A stretch of 64,000 nt of DNA from Streptomyces sp. NBC_01788 (lineage in GTDB: Bacteria; Actinomycetota; Actinomycetes; Streptomycetales; Streptomycetaceae). The translations under genes were made by a program, and so were the position numbers. This document shows positions 51,692 to 60,090 of the stretch, piece after piece. The DNA lies in assembly GCF_035917575.1 (NCBI RefSeq), contig NZ_CP109090.1, positions 3,100,001 to 3,164,000 on the forward strand. Reading direction: 5' to 3'. How positions within the stretch are numbered: the first letter of the stretch is position 1; every line of letters begins with the position of its first letter. The notes beneath the pieces were generated by a model, which saw nothing but the letters and a program-made list of their open reading frames with translations, had not been told where the DNA came from and ran no database searches.

Positions 51692-52594
51692 TCAGCCGAG
51701 GGTCGGCAGGGATCTGCGGGGCGGGACCGCGCGCAGCAGAGTCGCTGCCAGTGACTCGCCGGTGTGCGCGTCGATGTAGTTGACGCGGACCGCCGGGTCG
51801 CCAGGGGTGTCCCGGCCGGCCGTGGCGTCCAGGGCGAAGACCACCGACACCGGCCGCGCGTTCTCCCCCGCGCCGTACACACCCGAGTACAGCAGGATCC
51901 GCCAGCCGTCCTCCTCCCAGTGGTCCAGCAGACCCGACCGGACCACCGGGAAGGCGGTCTGCCAGGCGAGGGAGTTCTCCAGCAGTTCCACGCTGGCGGC
52001 GACCGGCACCCGGTCCCCCGGCTCGCTGCCGAAGAGCGGATGCCCGAAGACACGCAGCCTCAGCCGGCGCAGCGGCAGCAGCCACCACCGGTCGAGATCG
52101 ACCGACAGCGCCACCAGGACGGCCGCGGCCAGGGTCACGAACACCACTGAGCCACCGGGCCGTTCGGTGAGCGCGGACCACCAGGAGCCGTGCGCCACCG
52201 CCGCCGTCGCCCCGCCCACGAGCACCAGCGCGGCGCGCGCGAACGCACGCCAGGTGATCGGGGTGTCCTCGTTCGCCGTGCAGCCGCAGGAGGACTCCGG
52301 TGCCAGCGCCCGGCCGTAGCCGAGATAGCCGAGGAACCCCGCCCCGAGGACGGCCGTCGCCGCGCCCGGCACCGGGCTCGTCGGCACGGCCAGCAGCCCT
52401 GCCGCGAGCAGGAGTTCCACGGCGCCGGTGCCGCGCAGCACCACCGCCGCCCGCTCGCTGCTGCGCAGCATCCGGGCCAGCGCCGTCTTCGGTGCCTGGC
52501 GCACGGTGTCCCGGTCGAAGAGCTTGACCGAGCCGGTCCACCCCAGCAGGCCCGCGAGGACCAGCGGTACGAGGCCCGTTGTCAGTGAGAGCAT
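51692..52594 (-). CDS. MauE-like (DoxX/redox-associated) membrane protein
   Basis: A 300-aa protein with about five spans in the first 170 residues. It has the MauE hallmark Cys103-Gly-Cys105 (ESSCGCTAN) after span 3, and the phenylalanine-rich DLDRWW segment after the last span. A soluble C-terminal region of roughly 115 residues follows. MauE is needed for disulfide formation in the cysteine-rich methylamine dehydrogenase light chain. Two gene neighbours upstream code for an exported and a cysteine-rich protein, so a maturation role is plausible. Its ATG 52594 has a GAGAAGGGGAGG site. Confidence 0.82.
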   Translation of the reverse strand: MLSLTTGLVPLVLAGLLGWTGSVKLFDRDTVRQAPKTALARMLRSSERAAVVLRGTGAVELLLAAGLLAVPTSPVPGAATAVLGAGFLGYLGYGRALAPESSCGCTANEDTPITWRAFARAALVLVGGATAAVAHGSWWSALTERPGGSVVFVTLAAAVLVALSVDLDRWWLLPLRRLRLRVFGHPLFGSEPGDRVPVAASVELLENSLAWQTAFPVVRSGLLDHWEEDGWRILLYSGVYGAGENARPVSVVFALDATAGRDTPGDPAVRVNYIDAHTGESLAATLLRAVPPRRSLPTLG

Positions 52595-52636
52595 CCTTCC
52601 CTCCCCTTCTCCTCTTCTCCTCCTCGGATCAGGCCG

Positions 52637-53257
52637 TCAGTGCCCGACGGAGATACGGACGACGTCCACCGAGTTGTCGGACGGCCGCCACGCCCCGAGC
52701 ACCTGGGCGCTCTGCCCGATGCGCAGCCGGGACAGGTCCGAGGTGAGCGCACGGCCCGCGTACGAGGCGTTCGTCGTGTCCTGGTGGACGTGGCCGACGA
52801 GCTCGTGCTGCCCGTGGGAGAGGTGCACCCGGTTCTTCGCGATGCCGCGGATCGTGGTGTCAAGGTTCACGATGTTCACCCACACCGCGTCGGCCGCGAC
52901 GGTGCCGTCCGGCATCGGAACGCCCCGCGCGTACAGTCCGTCGCCGATCTCGATGTCGGCGGCGGTGGTCGGCCGGACCTTCCAGACGCTGGTGACGTTG
53001 GTCATCTGGACCCGGGAGTGGTCTCCGTAGGATCCCGCGACCTCCAGGACGCTGCCGGTGATGCCGGTGATCCGGCCCTCCACGAAGGCCGACTTGGGGA
53101 CCGCCGGGTCGAGCGACGGCTCGGCGGCGAAAGCCGCGTCGGCGTCGAAGCCGCCGAGGGCGGACGCGCCGACGATGGTGGCGCCGCTGAGCGCGGCCGT
53201 GGTGAGGAAGCGCCGGCGGCCCAGGCCGCCGCCGTCGCCCTTCTGACGGTAGGTCAT
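52637..53257 (-). CDS. Tat-exported protein with DUF5666-like domain
   Basis: A 206-aa protein. MTYRQKGDGGGLGRRRFLTTAALSG holds a twin-arginine motif at residues 14-17, and the cleavage site is near AFAAEP (about 43-47). The mature part has repeated small beta-units such as VEGRITGITGSVLEVAG and DIEIGDGLYARGVPMPDGTVAAD, like DUF5666 domains. It starts 13 nt after the Cys-rich gene and 42 nt before the MauE-like gene, all in one direction. It may carry the signal-less Cys-rich protein through the Tat system. Confidence 0.8.
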   Translation of the reverse strand: MTYRQKGDGGGLGRRRFLTTAALSGATIVGASALGGFDADAAFAAEPSLDPAVPKSAFVEGRITGITGSVLEVAGSYGDHSRVQMTNVTSVWKVRPTTAADIEIGDGLYARGVPMPDGTVAADAVWVNIVNLDTTIRGIAKNRVHLSHGQHELVGHVHQDTTNASYAGRALTSDLSRLRIGQSAQVLGAWRPSDNSVDVVRISVGH

Positions 53258-53270
53258 GACGAACTCCCCC

Positions 53271-53693
53271 TCACTCGTAGATGTAGACCGGCAGCTTGCC
53301 GGAGCTGAGATTGCCGATCGCCGAGAAGGCGGCCGGGGTCAGGTCCAGGACGCGGTTGGTGCGGCAGGCGCCGTTGCAGCAGGTGGCCTCGCCGCACCAG
53401 TCCTTGGTGCGCGGTCCGCAGTCGGTGATCGTGATGCAGACGGTGGCGCCGGAGCACTGGTGCCTGATGTTCATCACCGCACCGCAGCCGCGTCTGGGGA
53501 TGTTCTCGCCGCACAGGTCGGGCCGGGTGATGTTCCAGCATGCCTGTGACGCGTTGGGCCAGGCGCCGTGATTCGCGCTGGACTGGCAGTTGCCGCAGGC
53601 GCCGCCGCCCGCGCTGCCGCACGGACCCCAGGAGGATCCGCAACAGAACCAGCTCGTTTCACCGGCCCATAGGCTGGTCGATCCGCAAGCCAT
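53271..53693 (-). CDS. Cys-rich double-psi-beta-barrel protein without signal peptide
   Basis: A 140-aa protein containing 16 cysteines. Start ATG 53693 (MACGSTSLWAG) is preceded by GGGAG with 8-nt spacing; longer in-frame starts at 53726 and 53747 lack one. Residues 85-130 match the RlpA/barwin double-psi barrel: VCITITDCGPR, RVLDLTPAAFSAI, then LSSGKLPVYI. The first 60 residues are Gly/Cys/Trp-rich. There is no signal peptide, so export by riding with the Tat partner next door is my inference. I know of no characterised protein like it. Confidence 0.72.
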   Translation of the reverse strand: MACGSTSLWAGETSWFCCGSSWGPCGSAGGGACGNCQSSANHGAWPNASQACWNITRPDLCGENIPRRGCGAVMNIRHQCSGATVCITITDCGPRTKDWCGEATCCNGACRTNRVLDLTPAAFSAIGNLSSGKLPVYIYE

Positions 53694-53859
53694 CGTGCCG
53701 TCTCCCTTAGTCGCTGAATGACGCATCTCGATTTTTGACGCGTGCATGACAATTTCAGTGCGAGGGTTGTGCGCACAAAGCACCCCCATGATGCGCCCGT
53801 CTACGCGCGTTGGCCAGAGTCCGGCGGCACTCCGACGGCTCCGTGCCCGGCAGAAGAAC

Positions 53860-53890
53860 GGTGCCCCGCGCCCGAAGGACGCGGGGCACC
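53860..53890 (-). terminator. Terminator of the mat operon
   Basis: GGTGCCCCGCG (53860-53870) pairs perfectly with CGCGGGGCACC (53880-53890) with a 9-nt loop, 4 nt past the acyltransferase stop. Confidence 0.85.
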
Positions 53891-53894
53891 CGGC

Positions 53895-55292
53895 TCAGTG
53901 GGCCCTCGCCGCCCGCTTCTTCTTCGCCCCGTTCGGCCACAGCCGCGGCTTGCGCTTCGCCGCCAGGTCCTCGACCCAGCCGACGCCGAGTATCGCGAGC
54001 GCGATCAGCGGCCAGACGAGTACGAACTGCCAGAGGAGCGCCGTCGAGTCCAGCCACGAGGTGGCCGTGTCGCTCTGCATGAAGGGCAGGTCGTAGGCCC
54101 GGTCGAGGATCGGCACCGTCGCCATGATGAGCAGGTTGTGCCAGAGGTAGATCGTCACCGCCCGGTTGTTGGAGAGGGTGATGAGCTTGTCCCACTTGGC
54201 CAGCCGGCCGGGCAGCGTCTGCCACGACGGGGAGTACTGCAACAGGATCACCACGATGCCGAACGACCACGTCGCCTGGGCGAGCGGGATGTCGTTCAGG
54301 TCCCAGCCGTCGGGGCCGAGGTGACCGGACGCCCACCACAGGCCGAACGCCATCAGCGCGGCCGCGCCGGACACCGCCGCGTAGCGCGGGACCTGCTTCA
54401 GCATGCCGTTGTTGTGGGCGAAGCCGAGCACCCAGCAACTGCCGTACACGGCGAAGTCCTCGACCGCGTTGCCGGTCTCGCCGGGGATGGTGACCAGCCC
54501 GGTACCGACCACGGCGGTGAGCGCCAGCGGGAACAGCAGGGTCGCCCACGGCACCCGGCGGAACGCCCACAGCAGCAGCGGGGACGCGACCACGAACCAT
54601 AGATAGGCCCGCAGGTACCAGAGCGGACCCGCCGCCTGGTCCGCCCAGGTGTTCTCCAGCCACCCGGACTCGGAGCCGATGCTCAGGGGGTAGGGCGGGG
54701 CGCCGATCGGCACCAGGTAGTTGAACACGCTGACCGGGCCCCAGAAGTGGCCCCCGAGGTCCGGGTCCTTCCCCGGACTCCAGCCCTGCACGAACAGCAG
54801 GCCGAGCATCAGCGCGCTGAACACCCACAGCGGGGGCAGCAGCCTGCGCACCCTGCTCTTGATCACGGACAGGGCGGGCCGGTTGAGCGAGCGCGCCATG
54901 AGCGAGCCCGCCAGCGCGAACATCACACCCATGGACGGGAAGAGGACCGACAGCCAGGCCCAGCCGAAGAGGTGGTACGCCACCACACGCACCAGGGCGA
55001 TGGAACGCAGCAGGTCCAGATAGCGGTCACGGCCGGGGACCGCCGGCTTCTTCTCCGCCCCGGCCGCGCCGGCCGCGTCGGCCCCACCGGTCGAGTCGGC
55101 GCCGGTGGTGTCCGCCGCAACCGCCCCGTTCACCGCGTCTGCCGTCTTCTGGGCGGGGATACTCACCTCGCCCGCACGGTCGTACGGCCACCCGGTGGGT
55201 GCCGGGGAGCCGTGGACGGGGTCCGGGCCCGGCGTTCCGGGTATGCCCGGCGGCGGCGTGCCGTCCGCCGTCCCGTACTCGTGTGCCGTCAT
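53895..55292 (-). CDS. Membrane acyltransferase 3, third gene of the mat operon
   Basis: A 465-aa protein with about ten spans. After a 90-residue disordered lead, the acyltransferase-3 pattern appears: RDRYLDLLRSIALVRVVAYHLFGW, with the catalytic His as in R-x10-H. It overlaps matB by 4 nt (ATGA), so it is coupled to a poly-GlcNAc synthase. An O-acetyl- or succinyl-transferase for the polymer, analogous to IcaC, is a reasonable guess; export of the polymer is another. The gene ends at a strong terminator. Confidence 0.86.
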   Translation of the reverse strand: MTAHEYGTADGTPPPGIPGTPGPDPVHGSPAPTGWPYDRAGEVSIPAQKTADAVNGAVAADTTGADSTGGADAAGAAGAEKKPAVPGRDRYLDLLRSIALVRVVAYHLFGWAWLSVLFPSMGVMFALAGSLMARSLNRPALSVIKSRVRRLLPPLWVFSALMLGLLFVQGWSPGKDPDLGGHFWGPVSVFNYLVPIGAPPYPLSIGSESGWLENTWADQAAGPLWYLRAYLWFVVASPLLLWAFRRVPWATLLFPLALTAVVGTGLVTIPGETGNAVEDFAVYGSCWVLGFAHNNGMLKQVPRYAAVSGAAALMAFGLWWASGHLGPDGWDLNDIPLAQATWSFGIVVILLQYSPSWQTLPGRLAKWDKLITLSNNRAVTIYLWHNLLIMATVPILDRAYDLPFMQSDTATSWLDSTALLWQFVLVWPLIALAILGVGWVEDLAAKRKPRLWPNGAKKKRAARAH

Positions 55293-57517
55293 CCGACGGG
55301 CCTCCGTTCACTGCCGCTGTCCGCCGTCCGCTGTTGCGGGATCGAGCCCGGCGCCTCCACCACGCCGGTGCGCCGCAGCTTCTGCCAGCGCAGCCGGCCG
55401 CCGGTGAGCGCCGTCATCCAGGACCGGAGCAGGACCACGTACATGAGTTGCCGATAGAGGATCTGCTGGAGCGGCAGCGAGACGAGGTGGCTCATCCGCT
55501 CGCGGTCCAGCCGGAAGGCGTACGCCGCGCAGATCGCCTGCACCGCCAGTACGCCGAGCCAGGCGCCGACGGTCTTCTCCGTGGGCCCGAACACCAGCCC
55601 GTACAGCAGGAAGACGTCGATCAGCGGGGCCAGCAGCGGGGCCACCACCATGAACAGGGAGACGAACGGCAGTCCCACGCGGCCGAAGCGGCCCGAGGGT
55701 CCCCGCTCCACGACGGCCCGGCGGTGCTTCCAGATCGCCTGCATGGTGCCGTACGACCAGCGGTAGCGCTGGGACCACAGCTGCTGCACGGACTCCGGGG
55801 CCTCGGTCCAGGCGCGGGCGTTCTCCGCGTACACCACCCGCCAGCCGTCCCGGTGCAGCGCCATGGTGACGTCGGTGTCCTCGGCGAGCGTGTCCTCGCT
55901 CATGCCTCCGACCCGCTCCAGCGCGGTGCGCCGGAAGGCGCCGACGGCTCCGGGAATGGTCGGCATGCAGCCGAGCATGTCGTACATCCGCCGGTCGAGG
56001 TTGAAGCCCATCACGTACTCGATGTGCTGCCAGGCCCCGATGAGCGAGTCCTTGTTGCCCACCTTGGCGTTGCCGGCGACCGCGCCGACCTTCGGGTCGG
56101 CGAAGGGCTGCACCAGCTCGCGGACGGTGGACGGCTCGAAGACGGTGTCCCCGTCCATCATCACGACGATGTCGTGACGGGCGTTCGCCAGACCGCGGTT
56201 GAGGGCGGCCGGCTTGCCCGCGTTGAGCTGCCGGACGACCCGCACCCCGGGCAGGTCCAGGTCCTCGACGATGCGGGCCGTGCCGTCGCTGGAGCCGTCG
56301 TCGATGACGAGCACCTCGATGGGGTGGTCGCCGACGACGAGGGAACGCACTGTGTTCTCGATGCACTTGGCCTCGTTGTACGCCGGGACCAGGACCGTCA
56401 CCGGCTCGGTGATCGGCCCGTCGGGCCCCCAGCGGAAGTTCTTCCGGCGCACCCGGCGGGCGTGCACGACGGAGAGCAGCAGCATCAGGCCGAAGCGGGC
56501 CAGGACGAGCGAGCCGATGACCGCGAGGCCGACGACCAGCACTCCGGTGATCTCGTCCGATGCCTGCACGAGGAAGACCCACGCCCGGCCCTTCCACAGC
56601 TCCGCGCCGGTGACCGGGGTGTGCGCGCTGGGCGCGCCGAGTGCCTCGGTCAGGTTCTGGAACTTGTAGCCCTTGGCCTGGAGTTCGGGCAGGAGCCGCC
56701 CGAGCGCCTCGACGGTCTGGTGCCGGTCGCCACCGGAGTCGTGCATCAGGACGATGGCGCCGTCGCCGTGCTTCGGGGTGGCGTTGCGGATGATCTCGTC
56801 GACACCCGGCTTCTGCCAGTCCTCGGTGTCGATGTTGTTGAGGACCGTGAGGTATCCGCGGGAGCCGACGTACTGGGTGACCGGCCAGGACGCGTTGTCC
56901 ATCGCGTCGGCGAAGGACGAGTACGGCGGCCGGAACAGCGACGTGCGGATGCCGGCGGCGCCCTCCAGTGCCATCTGGTTCTGGGAGAGCTGCCAGTCGA
57001 TGCCGCTGTGCGACTTGTACGACAGGTCGGGGTGGTTGAAGGTGTGCAGCCCGATCTCGTGGCCCTCGCGCACGATCCGCTTGACCAGGTCCGGGTACTG
57101 CGAGGCCATGGTGCCGGTGATGAAGAACACCGCGTGCGCGTGGTGCTGCTTGAGCACGTCGAGCACCTGCGGGGTCCACTTGGGGTCGGGTCCGTCGTCG
57201 AAGGTGAGGACGACCCGCTGCCTGGGCACGCTCATGCTGGCGGCCTTGCCGCTGCGGGTGTCGATGACCGGGCCGCCCTCGAGGATCTTGTCGGGCACCT
57301 TGTCGGTGGCCGCCTCGGGTCTGATGCGGTAGTCGGCGAGGATCTCGCTGTGCACGTAGCCGCGCAGCATCAGCATCGCGGTCATCGCGACCAGCAGCAT
57401 GACGGGGAGCACCCAGCGCATGGGCAGCCGTCGGCGTCGCAGGTTGACGTGTGCCGGGGCACGCTGGGGTCGCCCGTCGCCTCTGCTGGAGCGGCGACGG
57501 TTGGAACGGGAGGCCAT
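55289..57517 (-). CDS. matB: Bifunctional polysaccharide deacetylase/glycosyltransferase (MatB)
   Basis: A 742-aa two-domain membrane protein. After an N-terminal span (about 32-48), residues 80-275 are a NodB-type deacetylase (VVLTFDDGPDPKWTPQVLDVL, HTFNHPDLS). Then GT2 with VTVLVPAYNEAKCIENTV, VMMDGDTVFEPST, EDTDVTMALHRDGWRV and QRYRWSYG, the QxxRW motif, plus C-terminal spans. This is the MatB architecture known to make the poly-beta-1,6-GlcNAc matrix that clumps mycelia. It overlaps both neighbours, so synthesis, deacetylation and modification genes are coupled. Confidence 0.92.
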   Translation of the reverse strand: MASRSNRRRSSRGDGRPQRAPAHVNLRRRRLPMRWVLPVMLLVAMTAMLMLRGYVHSEILADYRIRPEAATDKVPDKILEGGPVIDTRSGKAASMSVPRQRVVLTFDDGPDPKWTPQVLDVLKQHHAHAVFFITGTMASQYPDLVKRIVREGHEIGLHTFNHPDLSYKSHSGIDWQLSQNQMALEGAAGIRTSLFRPPYSSFADAMDNASWPVTQYVGSRGYLTVLNNIDTEDWQKPGVDEIIRNATPKHGDGAIVLMHDSGGDRHQTVEALGRLLPELQAKGYKFQNLTEALGAPSAHTPVTGAELWKGRAWVFLVQASDEITGVLVVGLAVIGSLVLARFGLMLLLSVVHARRVRRKNFRWGPDGPITEPVTVLVPAYNEAKCIENTVRSLVVGDHPIEVLVIDDGSSDGTARIVEDLDLPGVRVVRQLNAGKPAALNRGLANARHDIVVMMDGDTVFEPSTVRELVQPFADPKVGAVAGNAKVGNKDSLIGAWQHIEYVMGFNLDRRMYDMLGCMPTIPGAVGAFRRTALERVGGMSEDTLAEDTDVTMALHRDGWRVVYAENARAWTEAPESVQQLWSQRYRWSYGTMQAIWKHRRAVVERGPSGRFGRVGLPFVSLFMVVAPLLAPLIDVFLLYGLVFGPTEKTVGAWLGVLAVQAICAAYAFRLDRERMSHLVSLPLQQILYRQLMYVVLLRSWMTALTGGRLRWQKLRRTGVVEAPGSIPQQRTADSGSERRPVG

Positions 57518-58857
57518 CAGAGGACGTTCTCCGGAGAGTGGTCGGGTGTGGCGCCGGGCCGGTCGGCGGCGGCCGGGACGGTGGACGCGACAGGGTGCGC
57601 GGTGGCGGCTCCCCCTGCGTTGTTGTTGGTGGCAGCGCCGTTGTCACCCGGGTCGGCGCTGCCGGAGCTGCTCGGCTTCGGGTCGGGCGGGTTCGGCCCG
57701 GTCGACGGCGTCTTGGTGTCCGGGGGCAAGCCGTTGCCGCCGGTGTCGACGGGCGCGGGCGGTCCGTCCGGGGCCTTCTTCGTGCTGGTCGCGGACGGCG
57801 TGGGCCTGCTCGACGCGGTGGGCGTACCGCTGGGCACGGCCGGGGCTCCCGGTACGACGGTGGATCCCGCGGGCGGGCTCACACCGGCGCTCGGGGCGAC
57901 GGGGGCCGAAGGGCCGGTACCGGCCTCGGGCGCGGCGCTGGTGTCCGCGGACGGGCTGCTGGACTCCGACTGCCGCGGCGACTCCTTGACCTTGCTCGCC
58001 GGCTGGTCGTCGGCTCCCGGGACCGGGACCGGCACCCAGGGGGCGGCCGCGTTGCCGGACAGCAGGGTGACGACGATGACGACCGCGTAGACCGCGCAGG
58101 CGAGGCCGATGGCCATGCCGAGGCGGCGGAAGCGGCGGCTGCGGCGGCCGGACTCGTCGACGAAGACGGGCCGGTCGGCCTCCTTGCCGGCGGGGCCGGC
58201 GGATCCGAGGGTGCCGCCCGGCCGCACGCTCACGGCGTCGAGCTGCACGGTGACCTCGTGCGGGTCGTGGGTCTCCCACGGGTCCTCGACCTGGACCCGC
58301 AGGGGGCCGGTGCCCGTGGGGCCGGTGCCGAGGGGGCCGAGCGGCTGCGTGCCCGGGCCGCCTACCCGGCCCTCGGGTGCCGCGGAGTCCGGCGTTCCGG
58401 GCAGTACCCGGGTCTCCGCCGCGGCCGCCGCTCCGGGCAGCATCTGCGTCTGGGCGGCCGCCGCGGGGTCGGCCGTCAGCCGGGAGTCCGTCGTCGGCCC
58501 CGGCCCGGGCAGTAGCTGCGTCTCCGCCGCCGGGGCCGGTTCGGCGGGGTGGCCCTTGTCGAACCAGGAACCCGCCCCCGCGCCCGGGCCCTCGCCGGGC
58601 CCCCGCGGGTGTCTGTGCACACCACCGCCGGAACCGGCCGGACCGGTCGCGGGCCAGGCGGTATCCGGCCATATGCCCTGGCCATCGAGTTCCGGGGCCA
58701 CTCCCGGAAGATGGCCTGTTTCCGGTTCCGTGCCGAGGGCGTCGCCGGATATGAGCGACGCGCCCGGGTCCGCGGCCCCACCCCCCTCCCGGCCGCCCCC
58801 GGATGAGAATCCGGAGCCGTTCGGTTGGGCATGATCTGGCCATTTGTCGACGCGCAC
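57517..58857 (-). CDS. matA: MatA-like membrane protein with disordered flanks
   Basis: A 446-aa protein from GTG 58857, with GGGGGG 6 nt upstream. A long Gly/Pro/Ala region (about 240 residues, with repeats such as ETQLLPG and TRVLPG) precedes a single span near residues 268-288. Another Ser/Pro-rich tail follows. No catalytic motif is seen. The symbol follows position and design in the S. coelicolor matAB locus, where matA is needed for mycelial aggregation. It overlaps matB by 1 nt (TGATG). Confidence 0.8.
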   Translation of the reverse strand: MRVDKWPDHAQPNGSGFSSGGGREGGGAADPGASLISGDALGTEPETGHLPGVAPELDGQGIWPDTAWPATGPAGSGGGVHRHPRGPGEGPGAGAGSWFDKGHPAEPAPAAETQLLPGPGPTTDSRLTADPAAAAQTQMLPGAAAAAETRVLPGTPDSAAPEGRVGGPGTQPLGPLGTGPTGTGPLRVQVEDPWETHDPHEVTVQLDAVSVRPGGTLGSAGPAGKEADRPVFVDESGRRSRRFRRLGMAIGLACAVYAVVIVVTLLSGNAAAPWVPVPVPGADDQPASKVKESPRQSESSSPSADTSAAPEAGTGPSAPVAPSAGVSPPAGSTVVPGAPAVPSGTPTASSRPTPSATSTKKAPDGPPAPVDTGGNGLPPDTKTPSTGPNPPDPKPSSSGSADPGDNGAATNNNAGGAATAHPVASTVPAAADRPGATPDHSPENVL

Positions 58858-59005
58858 GTGCTTCCCCCCAGGGGCATGACTTCCAGAATCCGGGCCTACG
58901 CACTGTCGTCGGACCAGGGCCCCCACCCGGCCCAAGCGTCCCCTTTACCACGGTGCGCCCGGGTCCCCGAATGTATCGCATGTGGCCATGTCATGGAGAT
59001 GGGTC

Positions 59006-60007
59006 TCACATGTGCGCAGCCATCACGGTCGCGTCCATGGCCGGAATCCATCCCTCCGCCGGCCTGCGCAACCAATCTTCCTCGTGCGCCAGTTCGGTAG
59101 CAGAACGTCTGAGCGCATCCAATCCGGGGTGAATCAGCCCTTTACGCCACACCAGTGATACCGGCGACAAAGGAACAGGGTCGACAAGCGGCCGCAGAAC
59201 CGTCTGGGGCATCGCCGGGAAGTCGACCACGGCGAGAATCGGATTCCGGTACTTGGCCATGATCCGCCGGAACTCGGCCACACCGATCGCGAGGGGAGCG
59301 GGCGGCGCGACGTCGATGCCGCGCCCCTCGAACAGCTCACGCGCGAGGCCGGTCCACTCCGGCGTGCGGGGATTGCCCGCCCCCGCGTACACGGTCTCCC
59401 CGGCGAGGGCGTCGAGGGGCACCTGCTCCAGGTCCGCGAGCCGGTGCCCCTCGGGCAGGATGACGGCCATCGGCTCGTACCGCACGGGCTGGTGCAGCAG
59501 TCCCCGCCGGAGCGCGGGATCGAGCCCGGCGAACCGCCCGAACGACGCGTCGAGCCGGCCGGCCAGCATCTCGGCGGCGGCGCCGGTCAGACCGCTCTCG
59601 AAGCGGGTCATCAGCTCCAGGTGCGGGACCCGGGAACGCGCCCGGTCCAGCACCCGTTCCCCGAGCAGCCCCGGGCTGTTGACGTCGACGAGCAGCGGCC
59701 GCTCCGGCTCACCTCGGCCGAAGGCGTCGAGCAGCGCCCGCTGCGCCTGGAGCACGTGACGGGCGTACGGCAGCAGCCGGGTGCCCTCCGCGGTCAACGC
59801 GACCTGCCGGGTGGTCCGCACGAACAGCACGGCGCCCAACTCCCGTTCCAGCCGCCGGATGTCCCGGCTGAGGGCCTGCTGCGCGACGTACAGCCGCGCG
59901 GCGGCGCGCGTGAAGTGCAGCTCCTCGGCTACGGCGACGAAGGCGCGCAGCAGTCGGGGGGCGATCTCCTCGGCGGAGAGGTACGGCGGTCCGGGTTCGG
60001 CAGGCAT
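59006..60007 (-). CDS. LysR-family regulator
   Basis: A 333-aa regulator. The HTH (LLRAFVAVAEELHFTRAAARLYVAQQALSRDIRRLERELG, in part) is followed by a substrate-binding domain with LPEGHRLADLEQVPLDALAGE. It is divergent from an MFS exporter with an 83-nt gap, the standard LysR arrangement, so it likely controls that gene. The 3' end sits 148 nt from matA. Confidence 0.9.
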   Translation of the reverse strand: MPAEPGPPYLSAEEIAPRLLRAFVAVAEELHFTRAAARLYVAQQALSRDIRRLERELGAVLFVRTTRQVALTAEGTRLLPYARHVLQAQRALLDAFGRGEPERPLLVDVNSPGLLGERVLDRARSRVPHLELMTRFESGLTGAAAEMLAGRLDASFGRFAGLDPALRRGLLHQPVRYEPMAVILPEGHRLADLEQVPLDALAGETVYAGAGNPRTPEWTGLARELFEGRGIDVAPPAPLAIGVAEFRRIMAKYRNPILAVVDFPAMPQTVLRPLVDPVPLSPVSLVWRKGLIHPGLDALRRSATELAHEEDWLRRPAEGWIPAMDATVMAAHM

Positions 60008-60090
60008 CGGCAGAACTTACAACGCGGGTGCGTCAATCGCACCCGATCAGGTGTTGGACCGCAGGTCAGTGCGCGGGCGACGGTGACGGC

